Assembly (NCBI GenBank): GCA_037447655.1
Contig: JBBHKE010000228.1
Span: forward strand, 1-64,000
Length of the DNA: 64,000 bases
Direction of reading: 5' to 3'
From: Zygnema cylindricum
Taxonomy: Eukaryota; Streptophyta; Zygnematophyceae; Zygnematales; Zygnemataceae
Shown: positions 31,461-42,700 of the stretch, piece by piece
Numbering within the stretch: position 1 is the first letter of the stretch
How the letters are laid out: the number at the start of each line of letters is the position of its first letter
Program-made: the position numbers and the translations under genes
Notes under the pieces: generated by a model
Told to the model about the DNA's origin: nothing
What the model saw: only the letters and a program-made list of their open reading frames with translations
Database searches by the model: none

Positions 31461-33601
31461 GGGTCTGTTGACCAAAAAACGGATCTGGCATGATCGGCCC
31501 GGTGTTTCTCCCCTTCGAATGGATTTCCTCTCCGAGGGCCTGGATGAGAACTTCCTCCGGCAAGTTATGGGAAGAGGCCAGTGTTTTCACGTGAGTGAGA
31601 GCGTAGGGCATTAGATGCCTTACTAACATCACTGCTGGTTTGGAGGAAGGAGGTAGAATTTTTGGAGATGAACTAGAGGAATCTGTTAGTTCCACCGGTT
31701 GATTCTTCTCCCCCCCCTTGCTTCCTCAATTTCTTGGTCGGATTCTGGCGCGGGCGGCGTTTCTAGCGTGTTATCCTCTTATCTTTCCGCCAAATATTTT
31801 TCGAACCAGTCTTGGTTGTCACGCGTCTCTTCCTCCTTTGCTCGTTCCTCCATCTTCCTTGTTTTCGTTGTCCTGTAATTTTCGAATCCCGGAGGCAGTT
31901 TCGTTGCGGCTGGTGGAGGTGGGTTTGTAGATTTTATTCTGAGACCTATGTTGTCGTTCAGGATGACGGCCCTGGGGGTGAAGGACAAAGGTCCAGTAGC
32001 GTTCCTGTTGTGGTCTCGGGGAGCGAGCTTTTGCATGTCCCTTCGCTGCGCCAAGGTTGAGTTGCGGAGCTGCCTGCGATTGTCCCCCACACCGAGATTC
32101 CATGCTCCAAAAAGGAAGGTCTGTGCGTGATGTGCTTTTGGAGGTTCCATGTCCCATCCCATGACCTCATCATCGTCTTCGCCCGCTGCGGTTTCCAGTT
32201 CAAGCTCTGCCAGCTTCTGTAGTAATTCCTGTTTTCTCCGGTGGAGTTTCTGGGCGGCCGTCAGAGCGCACGTCCTGGAGGGCGATCCTAATCCCAGCGC
32301 TGCTAATTCTGCAGCCATGGCTGCCATTTGCTGGCTCCGCTGTTGCATGATGACCTCCGGGGTTAATCAGGCTTGACATGTTGGCTGTCGTTCTGGGTTC
32401 TCCGGGGTGCGGCGTCCCCAAGGGTAAAGAAGCTGCAGCGGGAGAGGATTCACGGCAGTTTCACCTTCTCCGGTAAACTGTGCATATTACATCATCTCTT
32501 TAGGAACTCCATTGTTTCGGAAGCACTGCCCTTCCTTGTGACCCATGAAACCGCAAGCCTCACACTTGGATCCCTCGGTAGTATATTTGCCCCTCAATTC
32601 ATTGGAGATTTGCGCGTCATCAAATTTTGGAAGTTTTATTTGTCGCAACTGGGCTTGCGACATCTTTGCAGTCTCAGATCGTGGCGTCGGCCGGTAATTC
32701 TCTTTGTTCACCAGTGTTTTATCGTCTGACCCTCCTCCTTGCTTCCTTTCTTGCCGCCTCTTTGTCCTTTCAACTCTCTCCTTTTCCCATTCCTTGTGCT
32801 TAAGAGCTAATTCCGGTTTGAGCTTCCGGGGGCATCGCTTCCATCCATGACTGTTTCTTGACAGTTTAAACAGTTATAGAGGAAGACACAGTCATCGGCC
32901 CCCATGGCAGGTTCGGATCCGCTATCCACCACATGTTTCCACTTGAGCTTCCGCAAGGCTAAGAGTTCGGCCGACTCTTCATTTTCGGGAGGCATTTCTC
33001 CGGCAAATCCTGCAAAGTTCCCTCAGGTTTTTCCGGTTACCGCTTTTTCCTAGGCCTCTCGGTGGACAAAGTGATCATAAAGCTTCATTGCGGCCAGAGA
33101 GATTTCTTTGGCGGTTGGATTGACGTCCTGGATGGCCTGTCCCGCAATCCAATTATCGAGGGCGGCCTGCCCCGTCGGTCCGATCGAATTTCGGACGGCG
33201 ATGAAATATTTGGTTGCTATTGCCAGAAGATCAATAGTTGAGAGTTTGGTCTTTTGACAAAGGCTGGACAATCTGTTAAAAAGAGTCTGGAGTGTTTCAC
33301 TCTTTTGGCAACAGAATTCCGTGAATTCCTTGATAGCAGATTCATTCCTCTCGGTGTAAAGGAGTCTCCAGGCATTCAAAAGAGTGGTACAAGGGGTTGG
33401 GTCTGCAACCATCCAAATGGCTGCCCTGGCCTCCTGGATGGCCTGAAGCTGAGCGACATAGGCTCCTCCTTGTGCTTGCAGTTTCATGTCCTCTGTGAAG
33501 AGGGCCGTGACAGGAGCGGCTGCAACAACAGCCAAGTTTGCTTCCGCCTGCAAGACTGCCTCATCAAGGATAGGGTCTGAAATTTTGATGCTAGGAGCCA
33601 T
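31447..33601 (-). pseudogene. Element G: gag
   Basis: The first ORF (33050-33601, 183 codons, MAPSIKISDPILDEAVLQ start) is alpha-helical and has the Gag-type stretch AWRLLYTERNESAIKEFTEF. Downstream lies a CCHC zinc knuckle CEACGFMGHKEGQC (32487-32711), a nucleocapsid hallmark. A Gln/Ala-rich ORF of 189 codons (31779-32348) and an 82-codon piece lead to the protease. Frame breaks at about 33040, 32800, 32480, 32380 and 31770. Confidence 0.75.
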
Positions 33602-33856
33602 CAGAAGAGGTTGTCGTTCCTTTTAATCTGCCAAAGCGCCCCCAACAAGATATTTCACCATCATGGGGAAAAGCGTGGTCTCGAAGTCATCAGGAATGGC
33701 TCTGCCCCTTTATTTGTTGATTTCAGATTGGGTGAACGACTTCCACAGCAATTCGAAATTAGAGAAAGCGATTCTCAAGCTATCTCATGTAAAGATCCTT
33801 GCCTCCCCCATTTCTTTTTCCTCCTCTGCAAGGTTGGTGAACTGAGAAGAGGATGG

Positions 33857-35915
33857 TCAGGTTGGGCTAACAAACTGAACCGGTGAAATTACCCCTGGAT
33901 CTGCGTCGTCTGGCTCGGGCCTTCCTCCTTCTCTGGTAGAAGGAGCTTCCTTGGGAAAAGCTGCCCGAAGTCTTGCTCCAATATGCCCAAGAGAGGCCCG
34001 TTCCTCTCGGCGAACCGTTTCCACCGAGGGAATGTTGAGAAGACGTGTATCTTCCGGGAGTTGGCCCTTGGGAAACGAGGAGCTTATCACCTTGGGAAAA
34101 GCTGCCTGAAGTCCTGCTCCTCTATACCCAGGAGAGGCTTGTTCCTCCCGGCGAACTGTTTCCACCGTGGGAATGTGGAGAATAGGTTTAGTCACCGGTG
34201 GTCCTTGAGGGATTGGTGGAGAAAAGGATGGAGATGACCGAGGACTACAAGGGAAAGGTGTGTGTCTCCGTGTACGCCTTCTAGAGGTTTCTGGTGGAGG
34301 AGTTCCTTCGCTGGAATCTGGAGAACGTCGGTGAGGAGGTGAGTAGGCAGGAACATCGTACTTGTAGGGTATGACAGGTGGTCCCGGTGACCCACGGAGT
34401 GCAGCGGACGGAGAAACAGAAGGCGAAGGAGAGGATGCCGAAGGTGGAGATGGAGGAGGAGTGGAAAGCCCAAGGGAGATGTGTTGTCTTTGGTCGGGTT
34501 GTAATAATACCACGGCCTCCACAGTTGAAGACACAGCCATTGAGACAACAGTAGGACGCTCAGTGGAGGCGGCCGCAACGCTATCCTGTGAATCTGTACC
34601 CATCCCCTGTTTGTTAGGTCCTGTTGTTTCCCCCCCTTCCCGCTGAAAAGGAGACTCCGGTCTAAGTTCCGAAGAAATCCTGTGAGCTGGCATCTCCGTA
34701 GGGGTTGTCTGCACTGTATGTTGTCTCCAAGTCGAGGGACCTGTGTCTCTAAGAGGAGCTACTTGTCCACTAAGGATCCCTCCTGATATTCGTGTAGCCT
34801 CCCTTATGAGGAGCAATTCTTGTTCGAGGGCCCTCTTCCTCTATTCTTTAAGAGCTTCCCAATCGATAGTGACGGGTCCAGCCCCCGCCGTTGCCTGACT
34901 CTGGGATCGTAAGAAGTCAACCAGTTTTTGTGTACTGCTCACCACCCTTGAGAGATCCGCAATCCCCAAACCCGCTACCTCGGGATTGGTGGGTCTCGAA
35001 CGCCACAACCCCTCAAATGGTCGAATCGCCGGAGCAGAAGGAGACTTTGAGCTAGGAGAGGTGGAATCGAAAGGGAAGAACGATTCCGCTTTAGGTCAGG
35101 GAGCGAACCTGCCTTTGGCGTCCCAATGATTGAACCTGTACCCCTTCTTTGGCTCGGGTAACCCTCGCTTGCTGGTCCCTTCCCCGTCCCATGTCCGAAT
35201 GACCGCCCCGCCGTGAGCCGGCCTGCTAGTTGCGGTGTCTTGAGATGGGGTGGGTTGCTGGTAGGAAGTTGATGGTCCTCCCGGTTGCTCCGATACGGAG
35301 GTTGGGGAGCCACTCTCGGATGAACTACTGAGTATCTCCACTACACCTCCCACTGGGCGTACCACTCTGGGTTGATTTGACCTGGCTATCCTCTACACCA
35401 ACTCCTTTCTTAACCTTTAACTCATGGAGATCATGAAGGGCTAAGATTTCTTTGCGACCCGACCGGTTAGGATCGGTCAGGATCTTAGGATCAATGTACA
35501 TTTCTGCTATCGGTGCCTTAGATCGGGTATAGCGACCGACCTCGGGAAAGTGACCAGGGACCGCTTCCTTGTGGGCCAGCCCCTTTCTACGGCTTTTAGG
35601 GGATAGGGGCGGCCTCTCCGCCTTCTCCAAAACCCTAGCTCTGGCTGACTTGGACAACGTTGGGAAATTCTCGAGGGAAAAGACAAGTGGAGGTGGAGGA
35701 GAGGGTCTCCCCTCTGGGTGCGTAGGAGGAGTGTCGACCGCAACCCCCCGGGGCATCTCTCCCTGAAGAAACCGCTCTATGTGTACAGGTGAGCAAAAGG
35801 GGGGTGCTCCCTCGGGCACCTGTGACTCTTCCTCCTGGGCCACCGCTTCCTCCCTCTCCTGCTCGTCCGATCTGACACTCGGAAGATCCTTATCCTGGAC
35901 TTCTCCTCCCCCCAA
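33857..35915 (-). pseudogene. Element G: proline-rich ORF upstream of gag
   Basis: A long minus-strand reading in three pieces (35325-35915, 34975-35365, 33857-34816), with a frameshift near 35340 and a stop near 34843, ending about 250 bases before gag. It is rich in Pro, Ser and Arg, with a helical patch (DLSRVVSSTQKLVDFLRSQ) and two tandem units containing VETVRREE.ASxG and AFPK (33900-34170). I recognise no domain. It could be a 5' extension of Gag, an accessory protein or a captured host piece. Confidence 0.6.
33900..34170 (-). repeat. Two tandem coding units in the upstream ORF of element G
   Basis: Two units of roughly 40 codons, each with IPTVETVRREE or IPSVETVRREE, then ASPGYRGAG or ASLGHIGAR, then AAFPK. 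The DNA of both units is similar (GAAAAGCTGCC..GAAG and TTTCCACCG.GGGAATGT blocks), so the duplication is recent relative to the rest. Confidence 0.75.
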
Positions 35916-36205
35916 AGCTGACTGGAGAAGAAGATCTAAATCCCCTTATAAAAGTACTCCGATCTGAGCACCTATCCTCTTTAACCTAAAGAGACAGGTG
36001 GTTGTTTCACTACTGTGACTATCTGTTGGAAGCCTAACAAAAATCCTCTCAAAATCCGCTAATCTGGTACAAAAGATTCTGGTAATCGACTCCAGAAGAA
36101 ACCCAACCAGAGCCCCAAAAAGGACTACCAAAGAGAGAATCCAAATGCTTCCACTCAAAAAAATGAAAGGATAGAAATAGAAAAATTATGTCGCAGAATT
36201 AACGA
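35916..36205. other. Junction between element G and plus-strand Copia remnant E
   Basis: A TATAAG sequence on the minus strand (about 35946-35951) lies upstream of the element G first ORF and could be a promoter. No LTR matching 26037-26303 is present. Nothing else is recognised. Confidence 0.4.
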
Positions 36206-36951
36206 TAGGAGAAAGAGGATGAATATATTTTGAAGCTTCTCCACATCGGTAGTATAGAAAAGAGTGAAAAGCACACAAAAAATCCACGAAAGGAACAATG
36301 TGCTTTTGGAGGTATAAGGGAAGTAAAGAGAGAGGATGTATTTGAGGATTTCAAGGAGTGTAAAGTGTAAGACTTAGAAATGAAAAATTCAGATCTAGGA
36401 ACTATTTGTGAAAAAGGGAAAAATAAAATTATTGAGGATAGTTTCATTGAAATTTTGGAAAAAGAGAATTGGTCGGAAAGGGAGACTTTAACGAATTCTG
36501 AGGAACGGGAAGAAGTAAAACTAGAGAGGGTTTTGTAGGATAGGGACGAGGAGGAATATTTAATGAAAAGTTTAGGGGAGGAGAAATGTTCTTTGGGGAT
36601 CGAAATAGAAAGTGATAGTGGAAAGAATTCCATAGGAGAGAGTGAGGAAAGTTCAAAAACTGGGATTTGAGATGGGGCTTGCTATTTGAACTACAAGGGG
36701 GAAATCCGATTTTGTGTGGATGGAAAAGAGATGAGATGGATAAAATCTTTGCTCGGATTTATGAAAAGTGGGATGTGTGATCAGAAAGATGGAATGTTTG
36801 ATTTAGCTCATCTAGAAGACCTTTTAAAATATGAGGGTATTGTCTTAAAGTTTTATGAAAAGAAAAGGAAAAAAAAAAAAAGGGGGAGGAAGTGTTTGCT
36901 TATTTGTGTGTGTGGGAGTTGAAAGGAAGATAGACTATAAAATAAAGGGAG
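36206..36951 (+). pseudogene. Element E: internally deleted Copia remnant, plus strand
   Basis: It begins with an acidic gag tail (EKEDEYILKLLHIGSIEK) related to the end of 19184-19508, followed by the CAFGGIRE motif that precedes the protease in element C. After several stops it jumps to an RNase H scrap (KEMRWIKSLLGFMKSG, about 36727-36774). Protease, integrase and RT are deleted. A purine tract AATAAAGGGAG (36941-36951) leads into its 3' LTR. Confidence 0.75.
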
Positions 36952-38170
36952 TGTTAATATTTGAGTATTTTCTAGGTCTGTTTTAGGAAAGAAAATGAGT
37001 TGAGGCAGTCTGACTCAAACTCCCTTCTCTAAGCACCCACACTTGTTGTAGTCAATAAAAGCTGGATAGGGAGCTAGAGCTATGGCCGCATAAGCTCTCC
37101 AGAGAGACAAGAGTAAATAAAGGATATTTTGCTAAAAAGGCATTTGACAGACCCAGAATTTGAACCTGGTACCAACTGTCCGTCAAACAAACTGTAGTAG
37201 TTAGCTCTATCCGTTAAGTCTACGATTAGTGTTAAGGTATATAGGGTTTGAAAAAAATATATACAGTCATACGTAGAAATTTTCATTTAACTAGGTTAAC
37301 GACATTTAGAACATAGAACTAGTTGCGAAATAAATGGTACGGACATTTGTTTCGAGGGCACAGATACAATTTGGAAATGAATCGACGGCCGTGGTGCCAG
37401 CCACGATTATGGAGTGGGCGACGTGGCATTTTTGGGCACTGCCACTCCAGATAACACGTGGCAAGTACTTGAGGGTTGCGCGATCTCCGGAACGCGAGAT
37501 GAAAAGTCCGGATATGACACATGTCACACTATGGCGCTGTCATACGTGGACCGTATAGAAAGTACTCTGACACTTTCATGTACGGTACAGTCATGTTATT
37601 GGTCCGTACTTCAGTTGGTTCCATGTTGACGAGAATTTCACCGGTCAACACGGAACGACAACCGTTGAAATTCAACGGTGAAAAAAGATTAATTCGACAA
37701 GTCAAACTGACACCTGGCATCATCCTATTGGGTACCCGAGAAGAAAGGGACAGTACGTCGACGACGTTTTTTCCACATGGCATATTTAGAGTGGTGCCGA
37801 ATATTTCCGTACATAAAGTACGGCGGCTAGCAAACTTTTTATGTACATTATGTAGTGTGCTACAATTTGATTGGTCTAGAGGGGTTGTGAGTTGGTTTTA
37901 GGACTTAGAATATTGTATGTAGGTAGCCGCCTCTCCCAGAGAGCATCTTGTATAAAAGCCAAACTTTGGCCAGCCATAACTATCGATTTAATTGACCATT
38001 TTCAAGGATTCTTTATGCTACAAACTCAGGGGAGTCGACGCTACAAAAGGGTGTAGTTGGTCCAAGTTTTTGCCTACCCTGGTGGCTGCATTTCTAAGGG
38101 AAAGTCAAAGTGGGGAATAATATCCAAAACTCATATTCTAACTTTGCATTCGGTCATGGAACTGAGCACC
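36952..38170 (+). mobile_element. Element E: 3' LTR
   Basis: Starts TGTTAATATTTGAG right after the polypurine tract. It holds a TATAAAAG box at about 37951, then the R-U5 signature seen in reverse in the other families (ACTCAGGGGAGT hairpin near 38023-38036) and an ATGGAACTG start-like codon at 38156. The right end is uncertain. It contains an antisense tRNA-like module at 37141-37228. Confidence 0.78.
37141..37228 (-). other. tRNA-like module in element E LTR, antisense to the element
   Basis: On the minus strand: a D-arm-like AACGGATAGAGC and a T-arm CCAGGTTCAAATTCTGG, with four or five paired bases around a canonical B-box loop. Because E is plus-strand, the module is again antisense, as in B, C and H. 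It is the most tRNA-like T-arm of the set. Confidence 0.6.
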
Positions 38171-38325
38171 TAGAAAGTCTTATTTCACAACGTGAAGCTC
38201 TAATGGGGTTCTGATTGTAAAGGGGTCAATCAAGTGGGTTTATATAAACTTGGATTCAGCACTATCTAGATTAGCTTCTTTGGATATGCGAATTCTGTGT
38301 GGCAATGGAGCCCATAAAATTTCAC
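38171..38325. other. Unassigned stretch between elements E and H
   Basis: No homology to the neighbouring elements is visible and there is no ORF of note. It may be old flanking sequence. Confidence 0.4.
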
Positions 38326-40158
38326 TTAGTTACCTTGTTGTTCACTTGTCTCTCTTGAAGTCTCTTATTGCTTCTCCTTTCTCCTTCAAACTCCGACGCT
38401 GGTTTGGAGGGTAATCTTAGGTTTCTCTAAACAACTTCATTCTCTCCCCTATCTGTGGAATCCATCTCCGGACGTTCATCATCCATTTTTGGTCTTTCCT
38501 CATTATCTTCCTCGGTTTGAATCGGATGTTGTGACTCCAAGAGAGGGTCACTCTCGATCAGTTTTTCCTCTTTCTTTACAAGGTCAGGCTGAACCGGAGT
38601 TTGATCAGAAGAATCTAAATCTAACTCATTTTCGGATTTAATTCTAATTCTCACCAGTTTATTGTACTTAAAAGGATCTATGGACTTTCCTTCATCCATA
38701 ACTACATAGGGTTTTATTAGGATTATGTCTTCTTTTCCGAGATCATAAACTTTATATCCCTTTACATTTTCATCATACCAAAGTAAGTATCCCGACTTTC
38801 CTCTAGCATCTAGCTTTCAATCAGATTTTTTTGTGTCTAGACTAAGTGTGAAATATTAGGTTTTCTCCCGGTCCATCTTTCATAAGGTGCTTGGTCTTTT
38901 ACAGCCGAGGTAAGGACTCTATTTTTGAGATAGTTTGCACAATTCATAGCTTCTGCCCAAAAAAAAAAAAAGATCTTTTTATTCGATAACATACTACGGG
39001 CATTATCACTTAATGTCCGATTTAGTCTCTCAGCTACACCATTTTATTCTTGGTTTTTTGGAAAGTCTTCTGGCGTTGAACCCCTTCTTCTTTCAAGAAA
39101 TCCTCAAACTCATTAGAAGTGTATTCTCCCCCATTATCACTCCTCACTCTCTTTATAGGTGTCGTATGAAGCTTTTCACTCCATGCTTTATACTCTTAAA
39201 AATAAGCCGAAACCTCAGATTTCATTTTCAAGAAATATACTCTAGAGTATCTAAACCAATCATCAGTGATAGTGAGCATAAATATTTTTCCTCCAATTGA
39301 TGGCACTTTGGCCGGTCCCCATATATCAGTATAAACTAGATTTAAGACCTTTTCACCCTTATATATCGCGGTTTTTGGAAAAGGCAATCTGTGGGCTTTA
39401 CCTTGAGCACATCCACTACAATCATCCAAGGTCTCATTATCTTCAAAATATATTCCCTCAACTACACCCATTTTCTTCATTTCTTTCAATCTATGTAGAT
39501 GCACATGTCCCAATATCTTATGCCAAATCATCAAGTCACATACACCGGCATTGTAAACTCTCGTCTTTACATTACTCAAATTCAACCTAAACATTCATTG
39601 GCTACCCTTTTAGATGTGAAGTACATTTTATTTTCATAGGTAGCAACAAAGACTCCTTTCGTAGTACTAGTCTCTAAACCCTTATCATCAAAGACCGACG
39701 TAGAGATAAGATTCTTGTTCAACTATAGAATAAAAACAACATCAGAGAAAATTGACTATAGATGTCTTTCCATCAACTAAGTCTCTCACATCCACATTTC
39801 CCATTGAGTTAGTAGTTACAATTCTCCCATCCCCATACTCTATCTCTACAGTAAGGATTTTTCTCAGTTTGGTAAACAATGGTTTTTTTTTACACATATG
39901 CATAGAGGCTCCTGAATCAATAATCCATCGTTCTTCAAGAGCATCTCTTACTCCTCCGAAAGCACACATTTGCCTCCTTGGAATCTCCAGCTCGTCTTTC
40001 ACCTCTAGCTCCTCGTTGAGGAGATGTTCTCCATCGTCGTTATCAGATTCCTCTTTCATGACTTGTGTTGCCAGAAATGCCTTCTTTTTCCTTGCGGTTG
40101 GTTTTCCAATCTGTTCCTCGTTCAATCTCAGCTTTGTCAGTTTAGTACACTCTGCCAT
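38326..40158 (-). pseudogene. Element H: protease, integrase and linker (RT lost)
   Basis: Minus-strand Copia: protease WIIDSGASMHMCKKK (about 39890), zinc region WHKILGHVHLHRL and CSGCAQGK (39196-39594), broken integrase core, then the acidic linker (DPFKYNKLVRIRIK, 38427-38699). It ends at 38326 exactly where the RT would begin (homologous to the NNQVT region of B and C). RT, RNase H and 3' LTR are absent. A poly-A run interrupts the integrase near 38965. Confidence 0.85.
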
Positions 40159-41096
40159 TTAGTGTCCCAACTTCTTACAAAAGTTACAAAGCCTTTTCGA
40201 AGGCCTCAATCTAGATCTGTCTGATTGGTTTACTCTTCCTCCTCCACCAAAGTTCCCATATGGTTTCTTGGAATCCTTGCCCCCCTAGTTAATTCGAAAG
40301 CCAATGCTTGAACACTCTTTCCTCCTCTCCGAATATCAATTGTGCTTTCCCGAACCAAAATCATCCCCACAACAGAGTTCCAAATCCATCAATGATCTAG
40401 CAAATCCTGAACCCTATTAACGATATTTTCATAGTCATCTAGGAGTTTTACCAACAAAGTATTCACTTTCTCCTTTTCGGTCTTTCTTTTTCCGAAACTG
40501 TCTAACTCCATAAATAACCCGGCCAAGTCATTACAAAAGTCTAACACCTTTTCTCCTTTGTACACATATGCCTGTACCTTTTGATTTGCCAACTTCTGCT
40601 GTTGAATTGTACCGCTCTTGAAAATGTTTACAAGAGCCTCCCACAACTCGTCAGCCCAGCCCACATGAAGATGAGGTGTAGTTAGTGCTTGAGTGAGACG
40701 CCCGAGATTAAAATGAGTTGCCCCGAATTTGTTGAAATCCCATATTTCAGTATTATTTGCCTCGGTTTTCTGAACATTTGCTGCCGAAACTGATCTAGTA
40801 GCCATCGGTGTGAGTTTCTCCTTCCCTTTCTCCTTCCCCATGTGTGACATGATGCTTTCTTCAACATCTTTTACCACCTCTGCCCCCAAAGATCCTCTTG
40901 TGTATCGAGATCCTCCAAACAATGGTGGAACCCCTATTTTTTGCGGATGGCCGACGCACACGACCACTCACAATGCCCTATAGCCATTTTTCGAACAATG
41001 CACCCCTCATCATGGTTTCCCAATAAATGAACACTGTTCCATTGAAAATAGGCACCCTATAGGGTGGGCCTGTAACCTGTAATTGTGGGACCTCCA
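40159..41096 (-). pseudogene. Element H: gag
   Basis: Starts at ATG 41096 in the LTR with MEVPQLQVTGPPYRVPIF, then a stop in place of Phe/Trp within the FWGIVSG motif (KWL stop GIVSGRVRRP, near 40990). The longest piece is 40389-40967, with GTIQQQKLANQKVQAYVYKG and LLDDYENIVNRVQDLLD, the Copia Gag core. The zinc knuckle near 40170 is degraded. Confidence 0.83.
41063..41077 (-). promoter_or_regulatory. Element H primer-binding site, half initiator-tRNA type
   Basis: GGTTACAGGCCCACC right after the LTR end (CAATTACA). It differs from the element C site at two positions and encodes Val-Thr-Gly-Pro-Pro in the gag frame, where C has Val-Met-Gly-Pro-Pro. Confidence 0.78.
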
Positions 41097-42196
41097 TTTG
41101 TACAAATAATGTCCACCTTATATGAAGCCTCTAAGATAGTATTTGCACTTTTGACTTTGGCAATGAGTAAGTGCCACCCTGGCACGCAAAAAATCAGATC
41201 AACTACACCCATGTGTATCCTGAACTCCTTTGAGTCTGTAGCAAAAAGAATCACTGAAATTTCTCACTTGAGCATTAACTTATGGCTGTTCAAAGACAAG
41301 ATATTTATACATATGGCCTCTAAGAGAGATGGCATTCAAAAAAAAATTGTTTAAGTCCTAAGAACCTACTCATAACTCCTGTAGACCAATCAAAACATCG
41401 TACGCTAAATAACATATATACAAAGCACGCTAGCAGCCGTACTTTGTGTTCGGAAAAATTCGCCACCATTCTTGGTGTGCCAATGGCAAATAAGTCGTCT
41501 TTATTTTGTCCCTTTTTTCTTTGGCATCGTATAAGATGGTGCCACGTGTCATCTTCCTCCACTTTGGGGAAGTGCTCCCAGAAAAACCTTTGTGGCATGT
41601 CGGCACTCACACGTGCCGTTTGTTCGTAATTCGGCGATCAATGTCAGTCGTTTGATCTGACGGCGCGCCGAATATTGTTGACCGTTGAAATTCAACGGTC
41701 ATCTTTCCGCGTTGAAATTAAAATTTTTACGATAGTCATCCCGTTTGACTGTTGAAATTTCGTCCTACTTTGCAAACCATTGATCGCGAAAACGACATTT
41801 GATTTCATTTCGTTCATTTTGTGCGGTATAGTATTTCGTGCGGTACGGTACGTTTCCAAGTTTCATTTCGTTTCGTAAGCCGCTAAATGGAATGTGTCGC
41901 CACGTCACTCTTCAAATAATTATCAAATACAATGAGTGTATCGATTCATGAAGACCTACTGGATAAGGCGGACGGCTATTCCGTAGGTTTGTCATCCGAA
42001 GGTCACAAAATCAAATCCTTTTCTTGGGAGCCTATATTTTGCACGAGCTCTGTCTTCTGCTTGTCTTCTGCTTGTCTTCTGAGGCAGCCATGGTTGCTTG
42101 TCTTTTGAGGCAGCCATGGCTGCGTGCCAGTTCTCAGTGACTATGACAAGTATGAGAACTGTAGAATGCCCATAGACTGTCTACCCTTTTGCAACA
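41078..42196 (-). mobile_element. Element H: 5' LTR
   Basis: 1119 bp, minus strand TGTTGCAAAAGGGTAG to CAATTACA. It has the gag ATG 20 bases before its end, a TATAAATA-like box (about 41299-41306) and a degenerate CTCCTTTGAGT hairpin. The tRNA-like module is at 41951-42030, and a short direct repeat of CTTGTCTTCTG lies at 42061-42085. Confidence 0.82.
41951..42030 (+). other. tRNA-like module in element H LTR
   Basis: CTACTGGATAAGGCGGACGGC is a good D-arm match to Arg/Leu-class tRNAs; the T-arm side is weaker (AAAATCAAATCC). It is antisense to the element, at the same relative position as in the other families. Confidence 0.5.
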
Positions 42197-42201
42197 CAGA
42201 A

Positions 42202-42700
42202 TGTCTAACTTATATGAAGCCTTTAGGATAATAATAGCCGCTTTGATTTTTGACCAAATAAAAGCCACCTCATTTGACAAGAATTCTAACAAACCTCAAC
42301 TTTTTGAGGGCCCGAGTCTCCTAAGTCATAGGCAAAAAAAATTCGTTTTTCTGAATTTGCTCCCTGGGCAGTTTATGGTTGTCCAAAGATGGCCTATAAA
42401 TACAAAAGGTCTCTCCGAGAGAGGTGCCTCAAAAATGCCTAAGTTTTAAATCCCTCTCTGAACCCCCCCTACTATTGTTGTATCTAACGAATCATAAGAC
42501 TATAAAGTACAAAAAGGTACATATTCAACTGTACTTATTGTACGACCATGGTACGACATGGTTGCTCTCCTCGTAATGTACGCCATCCACTCATGTCGTG
42601 CCACGTGTCATCCACCGACATTAGCTCATAAACCGCCAAATGACCACTCCGGTGTATCGGCTTTACTGTAAGTCGTCTGATTTGAAGCGACAATTGATTT
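42202..42700 (-). mobile_element. LTR I: partial Copia LTR
   Basis: Starts TGTCTAACTTATATGAAGCC, with the R-U5 pattern of the other families (GAGTCTCCTAAGTC, a TATAAATAC-like box near 42394-42402, GCCACGTGTCATCC at about 42600). The right end fades out near 42700; no internal region follows. CAGAA separates it from the element H LTR. It is probably a decayed solo or truncated LTR. Confidence 0.6.

Larger units (their letters stand above)
26037..35915 (-). mobile_element. Element G: Ty3/Gypsy element with DNA methyltransferase, PHD finger and an extra upstream ORF
   Basis: Same family and orientation as element F but longer: upstream ORF (33857-35915), gag (about 31700-33601), protease, methyltransferase, RT, RNase H, integrase, PHD finger, polypurine tract (26304-26314) and 3' LTR (26037-26303). 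No 5' LTR matching 26037-26303 is found up to 36200, so the 5' end is lost or not recognised. The upstream limit is set at the start of the first ORF. Nearly 10 kb makes it unusually large for Gypsy. Confidence 0.85.
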
